Origin: Hymenochaete sp. R1
Lineage: Eukaryota > Basidiomycota > Agaricomycetes > Hymenochaetales > Hymenochaetaceae
DNA length: 64,000 nt
Direction of reading: 5' to 3'
Assembly (NCBI GenBank): GCA_019400425.1
Contig: JAFREE010000005.1
Location: 62,001-126,000, forward strand
In this document: piece after piece, positions 1 to 10,367 of the stretch
How the letters are laid out: the number at the start of each line of letters is the position of its first letter
Position numbering within the stretch: the stretch's first letter is position 1
The notes under the pieces: model-generated
Databases searched by the model: none
Told to the model about the DNA's origin: nothing
Seen by the model: the letters and a program-made list of their open reading frames with translations, nothing else
Position numbers and translations under genes: made by a program

Positions 1-1090
1 ACCTCGTTGTCAGGGAATGACTTTAAGTGACTCGCGAGGCCCAACTTGTTGCATACGTAAATGAACCACTTCGTAGGGTCATACTGGTACCATTTGATAG
101 CATTACGGTAGTCCATCGGGAACTGATGGTGGAAGTTGTGGTAACCCTCGCCAATAGTCGCAAAAGCTGTAATCATGTGATCCCTCGGCGTGTGCTTATC
201 GTCAAAGGGTGTTTCCCCTAACCAATGTGCAAGCGAGTTGACACAGAACGTCGAGTGGTGGACGAACGTGAGACGCGCAGCACCAGCATAGACGAAACCG
301 CCGATATAGTCGCCCCAAAGGAGACCAGGAATGATCGTAGGCACAATAAAGCCCATTCCAACAATGAGAGGGAGGTACCACCTGTGCTGCCATTTGATAA
401 CCGAGTTCTTGGACAGGTCACTAACGTCGGCTACACCAGGCTTGATACGGGGCTTGACGAGCATCCAACCGAGATGGGACCAGAAAAAGCCGCGATGCGC
501 GTTGTAGGGGTCGAGCTCGGTGTCGGTATAGCGATGATGAGCACGGTGACCCCTGCACCACCACTTGATTGAACCCTCGACAGCACCCGTCCCAGCGGCG
601 GCCAAAAAGTATTCCAAAGGTTTTGAGGCATTGTAGGAGCGGTGAGCCCAAAGACGATGATAACCTAGAGGCATTGGATTTGAGCTCGATACGTAAAGCT
701 AGAGCAAAAACAAAACATACCAGCTGTAATACCCAGACCAGTGAAGAAATAGTACAACACAGCAAAAATGCCTGTTTCCCATCTCAAGCTGACAAACCTC
801 GAGCCAACGAGAGCAATGGTCGGTGTGATAGTGAGAACGGCCAAGGAGACCCACTGCAGCTCGCCAAGGATGTTACTCCACGACAGAGGCGGTCGGGGCT
901 TCGAGTTCCGGAGCGTGTAAGCGACATAATTGTCCGGGATGTTCAGATCCGCAGGGACCTCCTCCTTAGAAGAAGCAAGTTTTATATTTTTGGCCGACTT
1001 GCGAGCCTCGAGCTTGGGGGAGACGGGAGGGGACATATCTGCCACCTCGGGTGGAGGTGTCCTGCGCACCGGCTTGACTACGTCGGACAT
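1..1090 (-). CDS. OLE1: Acyl-CoA delta-9 fatty acid desaturase (5' part, runs off left edge)
   Basis: Introduces the delta-9 double bond into palmitoyl- and stearoyl-CoA at the ER membrane. The start is the ATG at 1090. Exon 1 runs 1090-721, a 56-base intron follows (720-665), and exon 2 runs from 664 to the window edge. Joining them gives the first histidine box HRLWAH; then come [20 protein letters not shown] and the third box [12 protein letters not shown], all diagnostic of the OLE1/SCD family. Hydrophobic segments flank the boxes. The frame is still open at base 1 (around [12 protein letters not shown]), so the C-terminal cytochrome b5 domain usual in fungal OLE1 would lie outside. The N-terminal 50 residues are Pro/Lys-rich and poorly conserved. 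Family assignment is firm; only the 3' end is missing. Confidence 0.95.
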
Positions 1091-2684
1091 GTTGAAGTCG
1101 CTTTAGTGACGACCGTCTAAGAGAGAAAAGAAGCCAGACGTCGATGAAGTCGTCGGCGAAAGGTCTAAAGACGAAGACGGAAGAGGAAGATGGAGGAAGG
1201 AAGGAAAGGGACGTGGAGAGAAAGAGCGTGGAGTGGCAGCGTTTTTATTTGGGCGAAGCGGCAGAGCGCGGCGTGCAAATCCTTTGGGGATGGAATGGCG
1301 CGCTTCACTTCCTCGGGTTCTCCGCAGCCGCATCCAAGTCCCTGGGGTTCCCTCGCTGGCTCTCACCCTGTTCTCCCCGGTCTTCCGAGTCGACGACGAC
1401 GACGGCATAAACACGTCCTCGAGCCCGAGTTCATCCTTTTTTAAAAAATGTATTTACTATGGAACGACTTGATTACAGCCTTAAAGATGAGCCTTGCTTG
1501 TGAAGAGCTTGGTGTTGTGAGTGTTACGGCAGCTCGTGTTATGTTACGTAAGCCCCAACAGAATTTTCCTGCGTCTTCTCCAGCTCTCTCAGCCTCTCCA
1601 CGCTCCATCTTACAGGCGGCCGGCAACGGTTACTCTATCCACACCGCACCGTATTCATATGTCTTTGCACCACAGATGAGGTCCCTAACGTCGCGGTGAC
1701 TGATCTCAGGCTTGTAAACAAAGTTCCATTCGATACCCGGTGTTCAATATCGGGAAACATATGCTTGTACTCGCATTTATCACCTTCACATGCAGTGCTT
1801 AAGCATCATCAATGTCGATGTAAGAGCCTCTCTAGGTTCAGCAGTGGCATCAATGTCACAAAGTCTGCCCCGGCCCCGTTGTAAGTAAAATTTTGTAGCA
1901 GTTCTATTTACCGGCTTATTTAATTTGAACAGGCTTACAACGAAAGTAATATTGATATGAAGTTGTTTTCCAACGGATTCAGTATAACTCTTCATACTGT
2001 TCCATGATTATCACTCGAATCAAGATTGGGTCGGCGTAGAAGGGACGTCATTGCCAGTAGGAAATGCGGCAATAAGGCTTGTGGTTTTCGGATGTGATTA
2101 TGACAATCGACATCTCGTCAGTCAGTGGTATGAAACTTCAAAGCATTATTAGTGACAAACTCAAAAGATGAATCCGAGTAAATTTTCGTATCTAAATTGT
2201 GGAAATTTTTACCTCTCGGAAACGGATCGCGCCGCAGAGTCTCCAGAACTTCTTTGCCTGGCTTGCAAGCACTTGGTTATGTGACTGCCTTCCATTGTCG
2301 AAGGACCTTCTGCAGGGCAGGGAGACCTCGAGCCTATCATTGCCACGAAACTGTAAAAATGTGACTCAATTGATACTTGCTCAGACCCTCTGATTTGTCT
2401 ATATGGTGCGCATGTCTCTTATTGATCACTGCATTTAACATTTAACTCATACCGTTGACAGAAGCAAACATGTACTAACTATTTATCTTTGCTAAACTTT
2501 GTCCAATCTGTCAACGGACGACCTAGCCAACTTGTCCACCGATATCGGACTTTGCATATGCAGAAACGGGCAAAAGCTTGGCGCCCACAAACAAGTTTTA
2601 AAAAAAGAAGCCATCCCCACACCACAAAGACCCCATCTATTGTACCGGCACGCAAAGCTTTTTCTTCTCTTTCTTCTCCGCACC
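1091..2684. other. Intergenic region: OLE1 promoter and leader of the first secreted-protein gene
   Basis: No supported gene in about 1.6 kb. The part next to OLE1 is purine/pyrimidine-skewed, as fungal promoters often are. The last 190 bases before 2685 resemble the segment before 4106 (see the finding on duplicated leaders). The short open frames here show no family resemblance. Confidence 0.6.
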
Positions 2685-3592
2685 ATGCGCTTCGAAGCTT
2701 TTCTCGTCTCGGCCGTTACTATCGCGCTCAGCAGCACGCAAGTCGTTCGCGGGCAGTCCTCGGGTACTAAGAACTTGGGCTCTCCTTCCTCGACGGCGTC
2801 CGCTGTAGCATATCAGTTCACAGGCGTCCCAGTGACCGAGATTGAATACGCCGGTTTTGAGTGGGTAATTATATTGTGCTATTGGTACATGGTTTTGACT
2901 AAGGCAACGTTGCATCGGCAATGCAGGTCCCCGTGCCAGGAGGAGCCGTTGGGAGATGATGATAGTGTGAGTTCATGAATCGTGATAAACCACGAAAAGA
3001 GTGAAAGCTGATATTCGTCTCGACAGTATGTTTTCATTCCCCTTTCTGTACGTCTCCTCTCTTCCTTTTGTCTTCAGATTCCTGTACTTTTTTATGGTGT
3101 CAATGTTCCTCACGAGTATACGCATAAATCAACTAATCCTGTTCTACTACTTATCTTACTAATCTGCTTTCTTTTTACTCGTCGTATGCATGGATTCGAC
3201 GCTACAGGAGTGGGGAAAGAACAACGGCAAGGACAATGGTAAATGCGGTGATAAGGTAAAAGTCAAGGCGGACGGGAAGGAAGTAGAGGGTTCAGTCGTA
3301 TACGGCGTACGTGACTTTTCATCTCATGGCATCCACCCCTCTTCTCCCCCGACTTCTCACTTCCCTTCTGCCATCCGCTAACGATCCTTCTTCGCCGTGA
3401 ACCTAATAGTGTGGCTTCACCATGTGCGACGACGACACGATCGGTATCTCCCCAAAGATGTACAGCGACCTCACTTCGTCCTCGTCAGGTGGTGCATCCG
3501 GCAGTGGCGGGTCCACGGAGAACACCATCAAGGGTGACTGGAGGTATGTGGGACAGACCGGGCAGCTGGCTATCTCTGCTTCCAGCTCTTAG
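2685..3592 (+). CDS. Small secreted double-psi beta-barrel (RlpA/expansin-like) protein, copy A
   Basis: Predicted 172-aa secreted protein. Exons: 2685-2860, 2927-2966, 3027-3047 (21 bases), 3208-3306 and 3410-3592. The N-terminus MRFEAFLVSAVTIALSS is a signal peptide, followed by a Ser/Thr-rich linker. The mature part holds YVFIPLS (micro-exon), KCGDKVKVKADGKEVEGSVV, a Cys pair (CGFTMC), DTIGISPKMYSDL and a final GDWRYV. This order (hydrophobic strand, CG.KV, NGK.V, C..C, D..LS/IS..., W.Y/F) is what RlpA-like DPBB domains of basidiomycetes show, in proteins related to expansins and barwin. A wall-associated or secreted role is inferred. First member of a four-copy tandem array. A splice at the WRYV codons could change the last 15 residues. 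Confidence 0.72.
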
Positions 3593-4105
3593 ACGGCTTC
3601 GGCTTTCGATACTTGATCCGGTGAGGGGGGTGCGTATGCGTGGATAGGAAAGGTAATCCGGGACTAGAGAACTATTGAAACATCTTATTTCGTCTTGTTT
3701 TGTCATCTGAGCTTAAGCTGGTCTTTGCGTTCTGGCAATCATCTGGGCTGTTTTCCTATTTATTTTTTTATGTCTAGCGGATACATATACACGAAGCTGT
3801 TGCTTTATTCGACTCTCATAAGTACGAAAGCGGAACATATGCAATAAAGCACCACCGACCTATATATTATTATCGACATCATATACGTAAAGTACGTCGC
3901 TAGCATTTCTCCTTTGCTGAACTTTACTCAATTTATGCCAGAGGACCTGACTAGCACGTCTCCTCTCCCGATAGCGGACTTTGCACGTTCACGGTTTGCG
4001 CCGGTACTTTGCCCTCACATAAAATTTCTAAGAAAGAAGCCGCTCCGAGTCGTATGCAGCAAAGATTTCACTCCTCTCACTCTAACCTTCTTCTCTGCCT
4101 GCACA
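3593..4105. other. Intergenic region between array copies A and B
   Basis: No gene seen. The final 190 bases are a diverged copy of the sequence before copy A, sharing for example TATCGGACTTTGCA versus TAGCGGACTTTGCA and a polyA/AAGAAGCC stretch. The start codon therefore duplicated together with its promoter. Confidence 0.55.
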
Positions 4106-4795
4106 ATGCGCATAGAAGCTTTTCTGGCATTAGCCGTCAGAGTCACGTTTTACAGCGCGACCCTCGTGCTCGGGCAGTCCGACAGTGGTAATGATACATC
4201 ATCGGATACTAGCAGCGCGACCCCCGAGGCTCCTCGAAGATTGGCGCGTCCCCAGGCTTGAGTTCTGACTCCTCAACATCATCTGTTACATCGTACCAGT
4301 TCGCGGGCGCACCGATAATTCATTTCCCTTACTCCGGTTTTGAGTGAGTTCCTATGAACTGTCTTTTCTCTCGTGATAATGCCGTGTCGCAGCCGTGATA
4401 ATGCGAAAGACACTGACATGGCCGTCATGGCGTCATCGAAGGTCCCCTTGCTATGGCTCCGATAAAGCATTGGATGTCGACGATGGTGTGGGTTTGGATT
4501 TCTTTTATCTTTCCGACATGAATAAGACAAAGCAAGTCTCTAACGTTTGCCCCCCCGTGGTTCGCATTTATCCCTCCTTCGGTGCGCCTTTATTTATTTT
4601 TCTATTCCTATATTGCTAGTGTTACCACACAAGTTCATTGTAAACCATCTAACCAATTATTTTTCCTGATGCTCTTACTATTCACTGGATTCTTCTGTCG
4701 TGGATTGTCGTTTGCGTCTGTCTGCGCCTGGCGCCATAGGAACGGGGAGATGTCGACAGCGAAAACAACAAGAACTGTGGTAAGAAAGTGATGGA
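4106..4795 (+). pseudogene. Decayed copy B of the secreted DPBB protein family
   Basis: The ATG and signal peptide (MRIEAFLALAVRVTF) are close to copy A, but the frame ends at a TGA at 4259-4261. From about 4245 the family sequence (SYQFAGAP, then YSGFE) continues in another frame, so a frameshift lies near 4235-4246. The intron 1 donor is kept at 4344. A remnant of exon 4 follows an acceptor at 4737-4739 (GERGD-like start, then NCGKKV), and a possible micro-exon relic lies near 4497-4516. No equivalent of exon 5 (C..C, DTIGIS, WRYV) is visible before copy C. The simplest reading is a pseudogene of copy A. A sequencing error could explain the frameshift but not the missing last exon. Confidence 0.65.
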
Positions 4796-4983
4796 TTCAG
4801 AACAAACCCCTTGTCAATTTCATAGAAATGCAAAATCGTGTAGTCTAAAAATATACAAGTAGGTTTGTTGACCCCGAGGCTGCAATTCAATCTAATTTAG
4901 GACTTTGCATCAATGATCCCTGGCAGCTTATAGAATTCGGGCCCTGATTTTCATCATCTTCCCCTTCCAACGTCCTCTGAATA

Positions 4984-5832
4984 ATGCTTTTCGAATCACT
5001 TTCCGTTCTCGTCCCCGTCGCCCTTGTCTTGTTCCGTAGCTTGCAGCTAGTTTCTGCGGCGTCGAGCAGCTCTGCTTCTGCGTCTGCTTCTCCGAGCTCA
5101 ACCAGCTCTGCACCGACTTACGAGTTCAAGGATGCGCCTGTTTACGCCGTCTTGGCTCATTCATAGTGAGTGTTAAGACTTGGTGATAGGCCGATGGGCG
5201 ACGATAGTTGCTAAGTGTTGATCTTGATTATAGCGATATATGTGGCGGCGGCGGCCAGGTAACAAATCTAGAGAAGCTCAATCCTGACACCGACAATGTG
5301 AGTCTACGAAGAGGCTTTTGAAAAGGTGAAGGGTGATACTGATTAGGCGCTGCATGCTCATAATCGAAGTTTGTCTTGTTACCTTTTAAAGTATGTCCCA
5401 CCTCCCCTCCTGACTTGAGTGTGACTTCATGTGCTTACTTTTCTTTCAAACTTATCAACCTATTATATCGGCCAATCAAGGAATGGGGAGCAGATTTGAG
5501 CCAGAGTCCGAAGTGCAATCGTACGGTGGAAATTGAAGCTAACGGACATACAACGCGAGGACGGGTTGCAGCACCCGTGAGTGATCTCTCCTGCCAACAT
5601 CTATGTCCCATTAGGTTTCCCTTCTTAGCAGTACTAATAACAAGATTGACCCTTCTCATTTCATTCTCACGTTCGAATAAACCCCCGACTCCAGTGTTAC
5701 CCTTCTCTCTGCATTGAAGGTGATTTAATGGGTATCTCTAATTCAATGTTCAAGAGGTTCGATCTAGATGATGGGTCTATTCCACATCAATTCACAACAG
5801 GTTCCTGGAGATACGTAGATGGAGAGGATTGA
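4984..5832 (+). CDS. Small secreted double-psi beta-barrel (RlpA-like) protein, copy C
   Basis: Predicted 166-aa secreted protein. Exons: 4984-5165, 5234-5297, 5370-5390 (21 bases), 5481-5576 and 5695-5832. A hydrophobic signal peptide (about residues 1-26) precedes a low-complexity Ser/Ala linker, then YEFKDAPVY. Next come CGGGGQVTNLEKLNPDTDN, the micro-exon peptide FVLLPFK, EWGADL...KCNRTVEIEANGHTTRGRV, the Cys pair CYPSLC, MGISNSMFKRFD and GSWRYVDGED. The NPDTD...FVLLP stretch recalls the DSDFIVAL strand of RlpA-like proteins. Intron phases (2,0,0,0) match copies A and D. A role at the cell wall or outside the cell is inferred from the fold and secretion signal only. Confidence 0.75.
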
Positions 5833-6527
5833 TGGAAATGCATAAGGATGTGGAGGGAATATGAGCGCCGTAAAGGAACCAGTATTAGCTCCATCACCGT
5901 TTTACTCTTCCCGGCGTAGCTTTGCACCCTTTCTGTTCGAGGTTCTAAGAATATACTAGCGAGTTTGTAGCCCTGATGTTGCAGTCAAATCCCCGATTAC
6001 AGGATTTTGCTATCAGAGATCGCCAAGCCCATTGTCAAACTACATTGAATCTAACTCTCCTAGAAGTAAGGAGCACTTACAATGCGAAGGACTCACCCGT
6101 TGTCGAAGATTTGACGAAATGATTGTGGGCTGACGAATTAATCAAGAACACAAGCAAGATTTAGAAGTGGTTCGTTCCTCTATATCTCTGCCTAGAGAAG
6201 GGGAGAGGGAAGAGGCTCCGGTCAGAAGAGCGTATATGGTGATTGGCATAATCATACTTTTTGATCCAAGGTCTTTGAAGCGCAAAGTCTGGATCGCGAT
6301 TGCTTGAGAAGTCACCTTCGCAAAGTCAGCCGACATGTCTTTCATAAATGATAGCTTGCACACAATGCTTGCGCGCAAATTTAAGGAGCCCTGGTTATGT
6401 GACTCGCTCTATTCCTCATTCAGATCTGCAGTAGAAAGGCAAGGTATAAGTACATTGCGTCAACGGAGCACCCGATAATCAATAGCCCACTTTCTCCTCC
6501 GGTACCCTCGACTTTTCCACCTCAACA
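5833..6527. other. Intergenic region between array copies C and D, with a TATA-like site
   Basis: No gene supported. A TATA-like TATAAG lies at 6445-6450, about 78 bases before the start codon of copy D. I saw no repeat or mobile element. Confidence 0.5.
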
Positions 6528-7273
6528 ATGCGTCCGAGCAACCCCCTTACCTTGATTTTGTCTGCCTTACTCTTTGGCATACTGTCCGTGACCGCTGCGG
6601 AGTACGAGTTCAAAGACGTGCCCATACAAGTGGGTCCTTTCCCAGGCATCCCCTCAGACGAACCGTTCGTAATCCCATTTCTTTCGGGAGTTCTTGGGCT
6701 GAATCTGTGGTGCATCCATTATTTGCAGGGACAAATGCGGTAGTACCAAGCCACTCGGAGATGACCAGAAAGTGAGTTCGCGGGATGCTTTGAGAGGTAT
6801 GGAACAAGACTGACTGGTATCCATGTATCGGTTGCTTTCATAGTATGTCTTCTTGCCCTTATCGGTACGTCTTCGACTCTTCATTTCCATCCCCCTCTTC
6901 GTCCAGCGCAAGGGTTTGATATTGACTTGTGCTCTCCTATGAACGCATCCCGACTGTTTCGCCGGAAACTTTGCGATCCGACGAGAAGGAATGGGGAGAC
7001 GAGGGGAAGACAAGCTCGAAGTGCAACCGCACGGTAGAAGTGGAAGCTAACGGAAAGACGGTACAGGGGAGAGTCGCCGTACCAGTATGTGATCCCCTGA
7101 TCTAGTCGTAATCCCTCACACACTGATCACTGTTTCTTGTTTTCTTGCATCGAAAGTGCCCCTCGGATTTCTGTACGGAGGACACAATTGGTATCTCCCT
7201 TGGTATGTTCGAGAAGGTCGGTTCGGCATCCGACCCTGTTTTCACGGCGTCCTGGAGCTACGTCGACGAATAG
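6528..7273 (+). CDS. Small secreted double-psi beta-barrel (RlpA-like) protein, copy D
   Basis: Predicted 137-aa secreted protein, the shortest copy because the Ser-rich linker is missing. Exons: 6528-6664, 6729-6771, 6844-6864 (21 bases), 6989-7084 and 7157-7273. Signal peptide about residues 1-24, then YEFKDVPI. The second exon gives DKCGSTKPLGDDQK, the micro-exon YVFLPLS, the fourth exon KCNRTVEVEANGKTVQGRVAV, the fifth CPSDFC, EDTIGISLGMFEKV and SWSYVDE. To keep the family frame, intron 1 must use the weak donor GTTCGT at 6665. The stronger-looking GTAATC at 6669 leads straight to a TAG. Either the weak donor is used or this copy is damaged. The rest of the model is firm. Confidence 0.7.
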
Positions 7274-7777
7274 AGCGTTGTGGTCCGGGCATCTCAACTC
7301 AAACGATGATTGAGATTCCTCCCACTTTTGATTAACCATTGATCCCAATTTCGAAGCTGGTCTTCTTTTCTGGGCTGTGTTTTTGAGTAGTACTAACATT
7401 GTATCGAATCGATTCATCGGTTTGGGCGAAATAGTAGGCCAACCTATAATACATGGATAATTTGTTGACTCGTCTCGATTGACTCGGGGAGAAGAGGAGA
7501 GCAAGTCGACAAAGTACCTTTATAATGCGACAAAAGAGCCATGACAAGAGATTGCATATGGTGATTGGTAATGCAACAAGTTCAAGCCCGCGCCAGGTTT
7601 TTCTTCTTTAGACAATATTTAATATTAATAAGATGTATTACGTAAACGCAAAGTCTGCACACGTGATTTTAAGCGGCAATTTCACTGCAATTTCTCGCGG
7701 GGAAGCTTGCTAAGCGCTAACTTGAAGGTCTTCAAGTTGCCTTTGACAACGAGGAGCTCAAGAACACCTAGTACTTG
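7274..7777. other. Intergenic region upstream of SWC5
   Basis: No gene, repeat or RNA recognised. The short open frames on the minus strand lack splice-compatible extensions and family resemblance. Confidence 0.5.
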
Positions 7778-8876
7778 ATGTCTACCATCGCTAACGCCAT
7801 CTTGGACGATGGAACAGACGATGAGAGTGACGCTGACTTCGTACCTCAAGATCATTCAGGTCAGTGAGCTTCTCTTGTAAGTTTGAATAATACGACTACT
7901 GACCGGCTCTGGAGTAGACAGCGAAAGCGAACATAGTGCAACCAATGCAGGTGCTCAAACGACCTCGGGGAAGTCTGAAGTTGAAAAGGATGAAGAGGTA
8001 GCTGCGGAAAGAAAGTGATTTCATGGTTTCTTTCTGAAATTTTGAAGGCCTCATCTGATTGGTGAAGCTGGATGCAGGGCCAGGATGAATTTATGGGAAA
8101 GCTTTCAGTCTTCGGTCTCAGGAAACGGAAAACATAAGGTCAACGATTCGACGAAGTCAAAACCAAAGATGGTGAAAATCGAAAAGAAGTTCAAATTTGC
8201 TGGGGAAGTCGTCTCGTATGTATCACCCTTGCCCTTATCCTCGAACCTCTTCTTTACAGTTCTCCTTTCCAGGCAAATTGTTGAGGTGCCAGAAGACCAT
8301 GAAGATGCGGGGAGGTGGCCTTTGGCTGAATCCCCCTCTCCAAAACTACTCAAGGATGGGACATCGACCACGAACTCCAGCTCCGGGAGCTCAGTCGCAC
8401 TCCCTACGATGCCTACAGTCATTTCTTCTGATTCACCTTCCTCTTCATCCAGCTCCATTATTCCACCTTCCCTTGCGGACGACATCAAAATAGAAGTCAC
8501 ACAAAAAGGAGAAACCCATTCTTTGGCGTCTATTTCATCAACAAAGCCACCTCCGCGATCCCGGCCTGGTCCGCGCAAATCAAAAGTCCTTCTCACTCCT
8601 GTTTCTACAGGCTCAAAGCCAAAGAAGTTGACCACGTTAGAGAAGTCAGCTATGGACTGGAAGGCACACATCAGCAGCTCAAACTCGCCTGTGCCCGAAA
8701 ACGGAATATCGGATAGTGCTGGAACGACATCCGACGGCGGAGAAAATTTGGCAGATGAGCTCGAACGGAACAGGAAGGGCGGGGGCTTCCTTGAGAAGGT
8801 ATCATTCTTGGAGAGAGTTGGGGAGAGAAGGGAGCAACTCTTCGAGGATAGTCGATCTAAGAGGCGGAAACTGTGA
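7778..8876 (+). CDS. SWC5: SWR1-complex subunit Swc5 (BCNT/CFDP1 family)
   Basis: Predicted 306-aa nuclear protein. Swc5 is a subunit of the SWR1 complex, which exchanges histone H2A for H2A.Z. Exons: 7778-7859, 7918-8014, 8078-8215 and 8273-8876. The acidic N-terminus (LDDGTDDESDADFVP) is the Swc5 histone-contact type. NLWESFQ is the conserved LW..F block. KKFKFAGEVV joined to QIVEVPE is the usual middle motif. The C-terminal BCNT domain is clear: TTLEKSAMDWKAH, then GGGFLEKVSFLERVGERREQ and SRSKRRKL. The third exon begins in a frame that only works with the donor GTGATT at 8015. The middle is Ser/Pro-rich and longer than in yeast. Family call rests on motif order. Confidence 0.87.
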
Positions 8877-10367
8877 CATGTGTGCGGGTGTCAAGTAAAG
8901 CTATTCCGTTTGGCTCACTGCAGGAATTTTCAGTAGTTACTGAATTTCCAGTAGGGCGCACATTACTCCGTGTCTATTGCATAGTAGCCTCGGAGAGCTC
9001 CGTTGTAATTGCAAGGGCTTACAGATTCTCTAATCAACCCCTATATCGTACTGTACACGTATCATATTTCACAGTTGACACGGTCGACACAAAAAGATCA
9101 TATTGAACGTATGTAAAATCGACGAATTTCGAGTAATTCGACTGGTCTCTTACCCTATTAGTGTCGAGGACTGAAAACCTCTTGGGCGCTTGTGCAGTTA
9201 TGACTGCCGACCAGGTACGTTGTTGATATCCACCAAGATTTTCAGCCCTTACTCATTGGGATGTCGTTATGTCGACGAAATCCGGCTAGAGATCCAGTAG
9301 AATCAGAGAGTGCTCCCTTTGTGGTGGCGTGAGCGATGACTACCTAAAGCAGTCAAACATGAGCTGAGTTAGCGGCTTCCATCCCCCTCAACCTCTAACT
9401 TTTCCTGGCTCAACCCGAATCCACCGTTGAATGGATGGCTCATATTTGTATTGTCAGATAACAAACCACATGCTTGCATCTGCGCGCTCCTCTCGTTTCC
9501 AAATTGCTTTTTCGAATGATTTTCAGGCTCAGGGCGGCGGCCAACTCGAAACAACCCCACTTCTCCGCTTCCGACCTCGGACTTGTGCGCCGGATTCGAT
9601 GGCCCATTACATACTGCTTCATTTCCAAGCATGGCGGTCATGCAAGGATACGTTTGTTTTGTGGCCTACCCGGCGGGTGTGTCCAAGCACCACGTTGACT
9701 GCCTTCGCCATTCCTTCGGGTTTCGCTCCCATTGAAGCACTACATTGGATTGGACCAGCGGAATGGGGACTGCAGCAACGATGCAACAACGCAACCGCGT
9801 TTTATGCCGTATTCCTTATTGATGCCGGGCTGTGCCCCAACCGCGACCTCCGACTCACCGTAATCTGTGATGAGTGGGGGTGGCCAAGGTGACGACATAA
9901 GAAGATGAAGGGAGGGAATCAGCCCCTAGGGATTTCCTGACTTTCTGACTTTCCGGGTCGACTTCTACTTCTCCGTCATTAAACAGCCCTGTTGCTAGTG
10001 CCACGAGATTTCGATTACGCACATTTCCGTACGTAGAGAACGACCACGACAGCGAAGTCTATCAGACGCAACAAAAGTCCTCTACCCCCTAAACAAGAGT
10101 CTCCTATCTGGGAAACCGAGCTTGGATTTCTCTTCTTCCTAACACAAAGGTTTTGGTACCGTTGGGCATTGATATGTGAGATTTTAGGCTTTACCCCTTT
10201 CCACGGATCGCAATGATATGCACGGTATCTGATACTCAAGACCGGGATTGATCAGATAGTAGATAAAGGGAGCATTCGCGAATGGCGTCAAGCTACAAAG
10301 ATATCGAGGGACCGGTGACAATGGTTCTGACCGTGAGTGTTCTTTCTCTTCTCTACCTCCTTTAAGG
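8877..10367. other. Long gene-poor stretch
   Basis: About 1.5 kb without a supportable gene. A 153-codon open frame lies at 9431-9892 on the plus strand. It has no recognisable motif, no signal peptide and an irregular, Cys/Trp-rich composition, so I do not call it. No tRNA or transposon ends were seen. Confidence 0.5.

Noticed and set aside
9431..9892. 153-codon plus-strand open frame
   Set aside because: No family motif, no signal peptide or splice-linked extension. Kept only as an observation about the gap.
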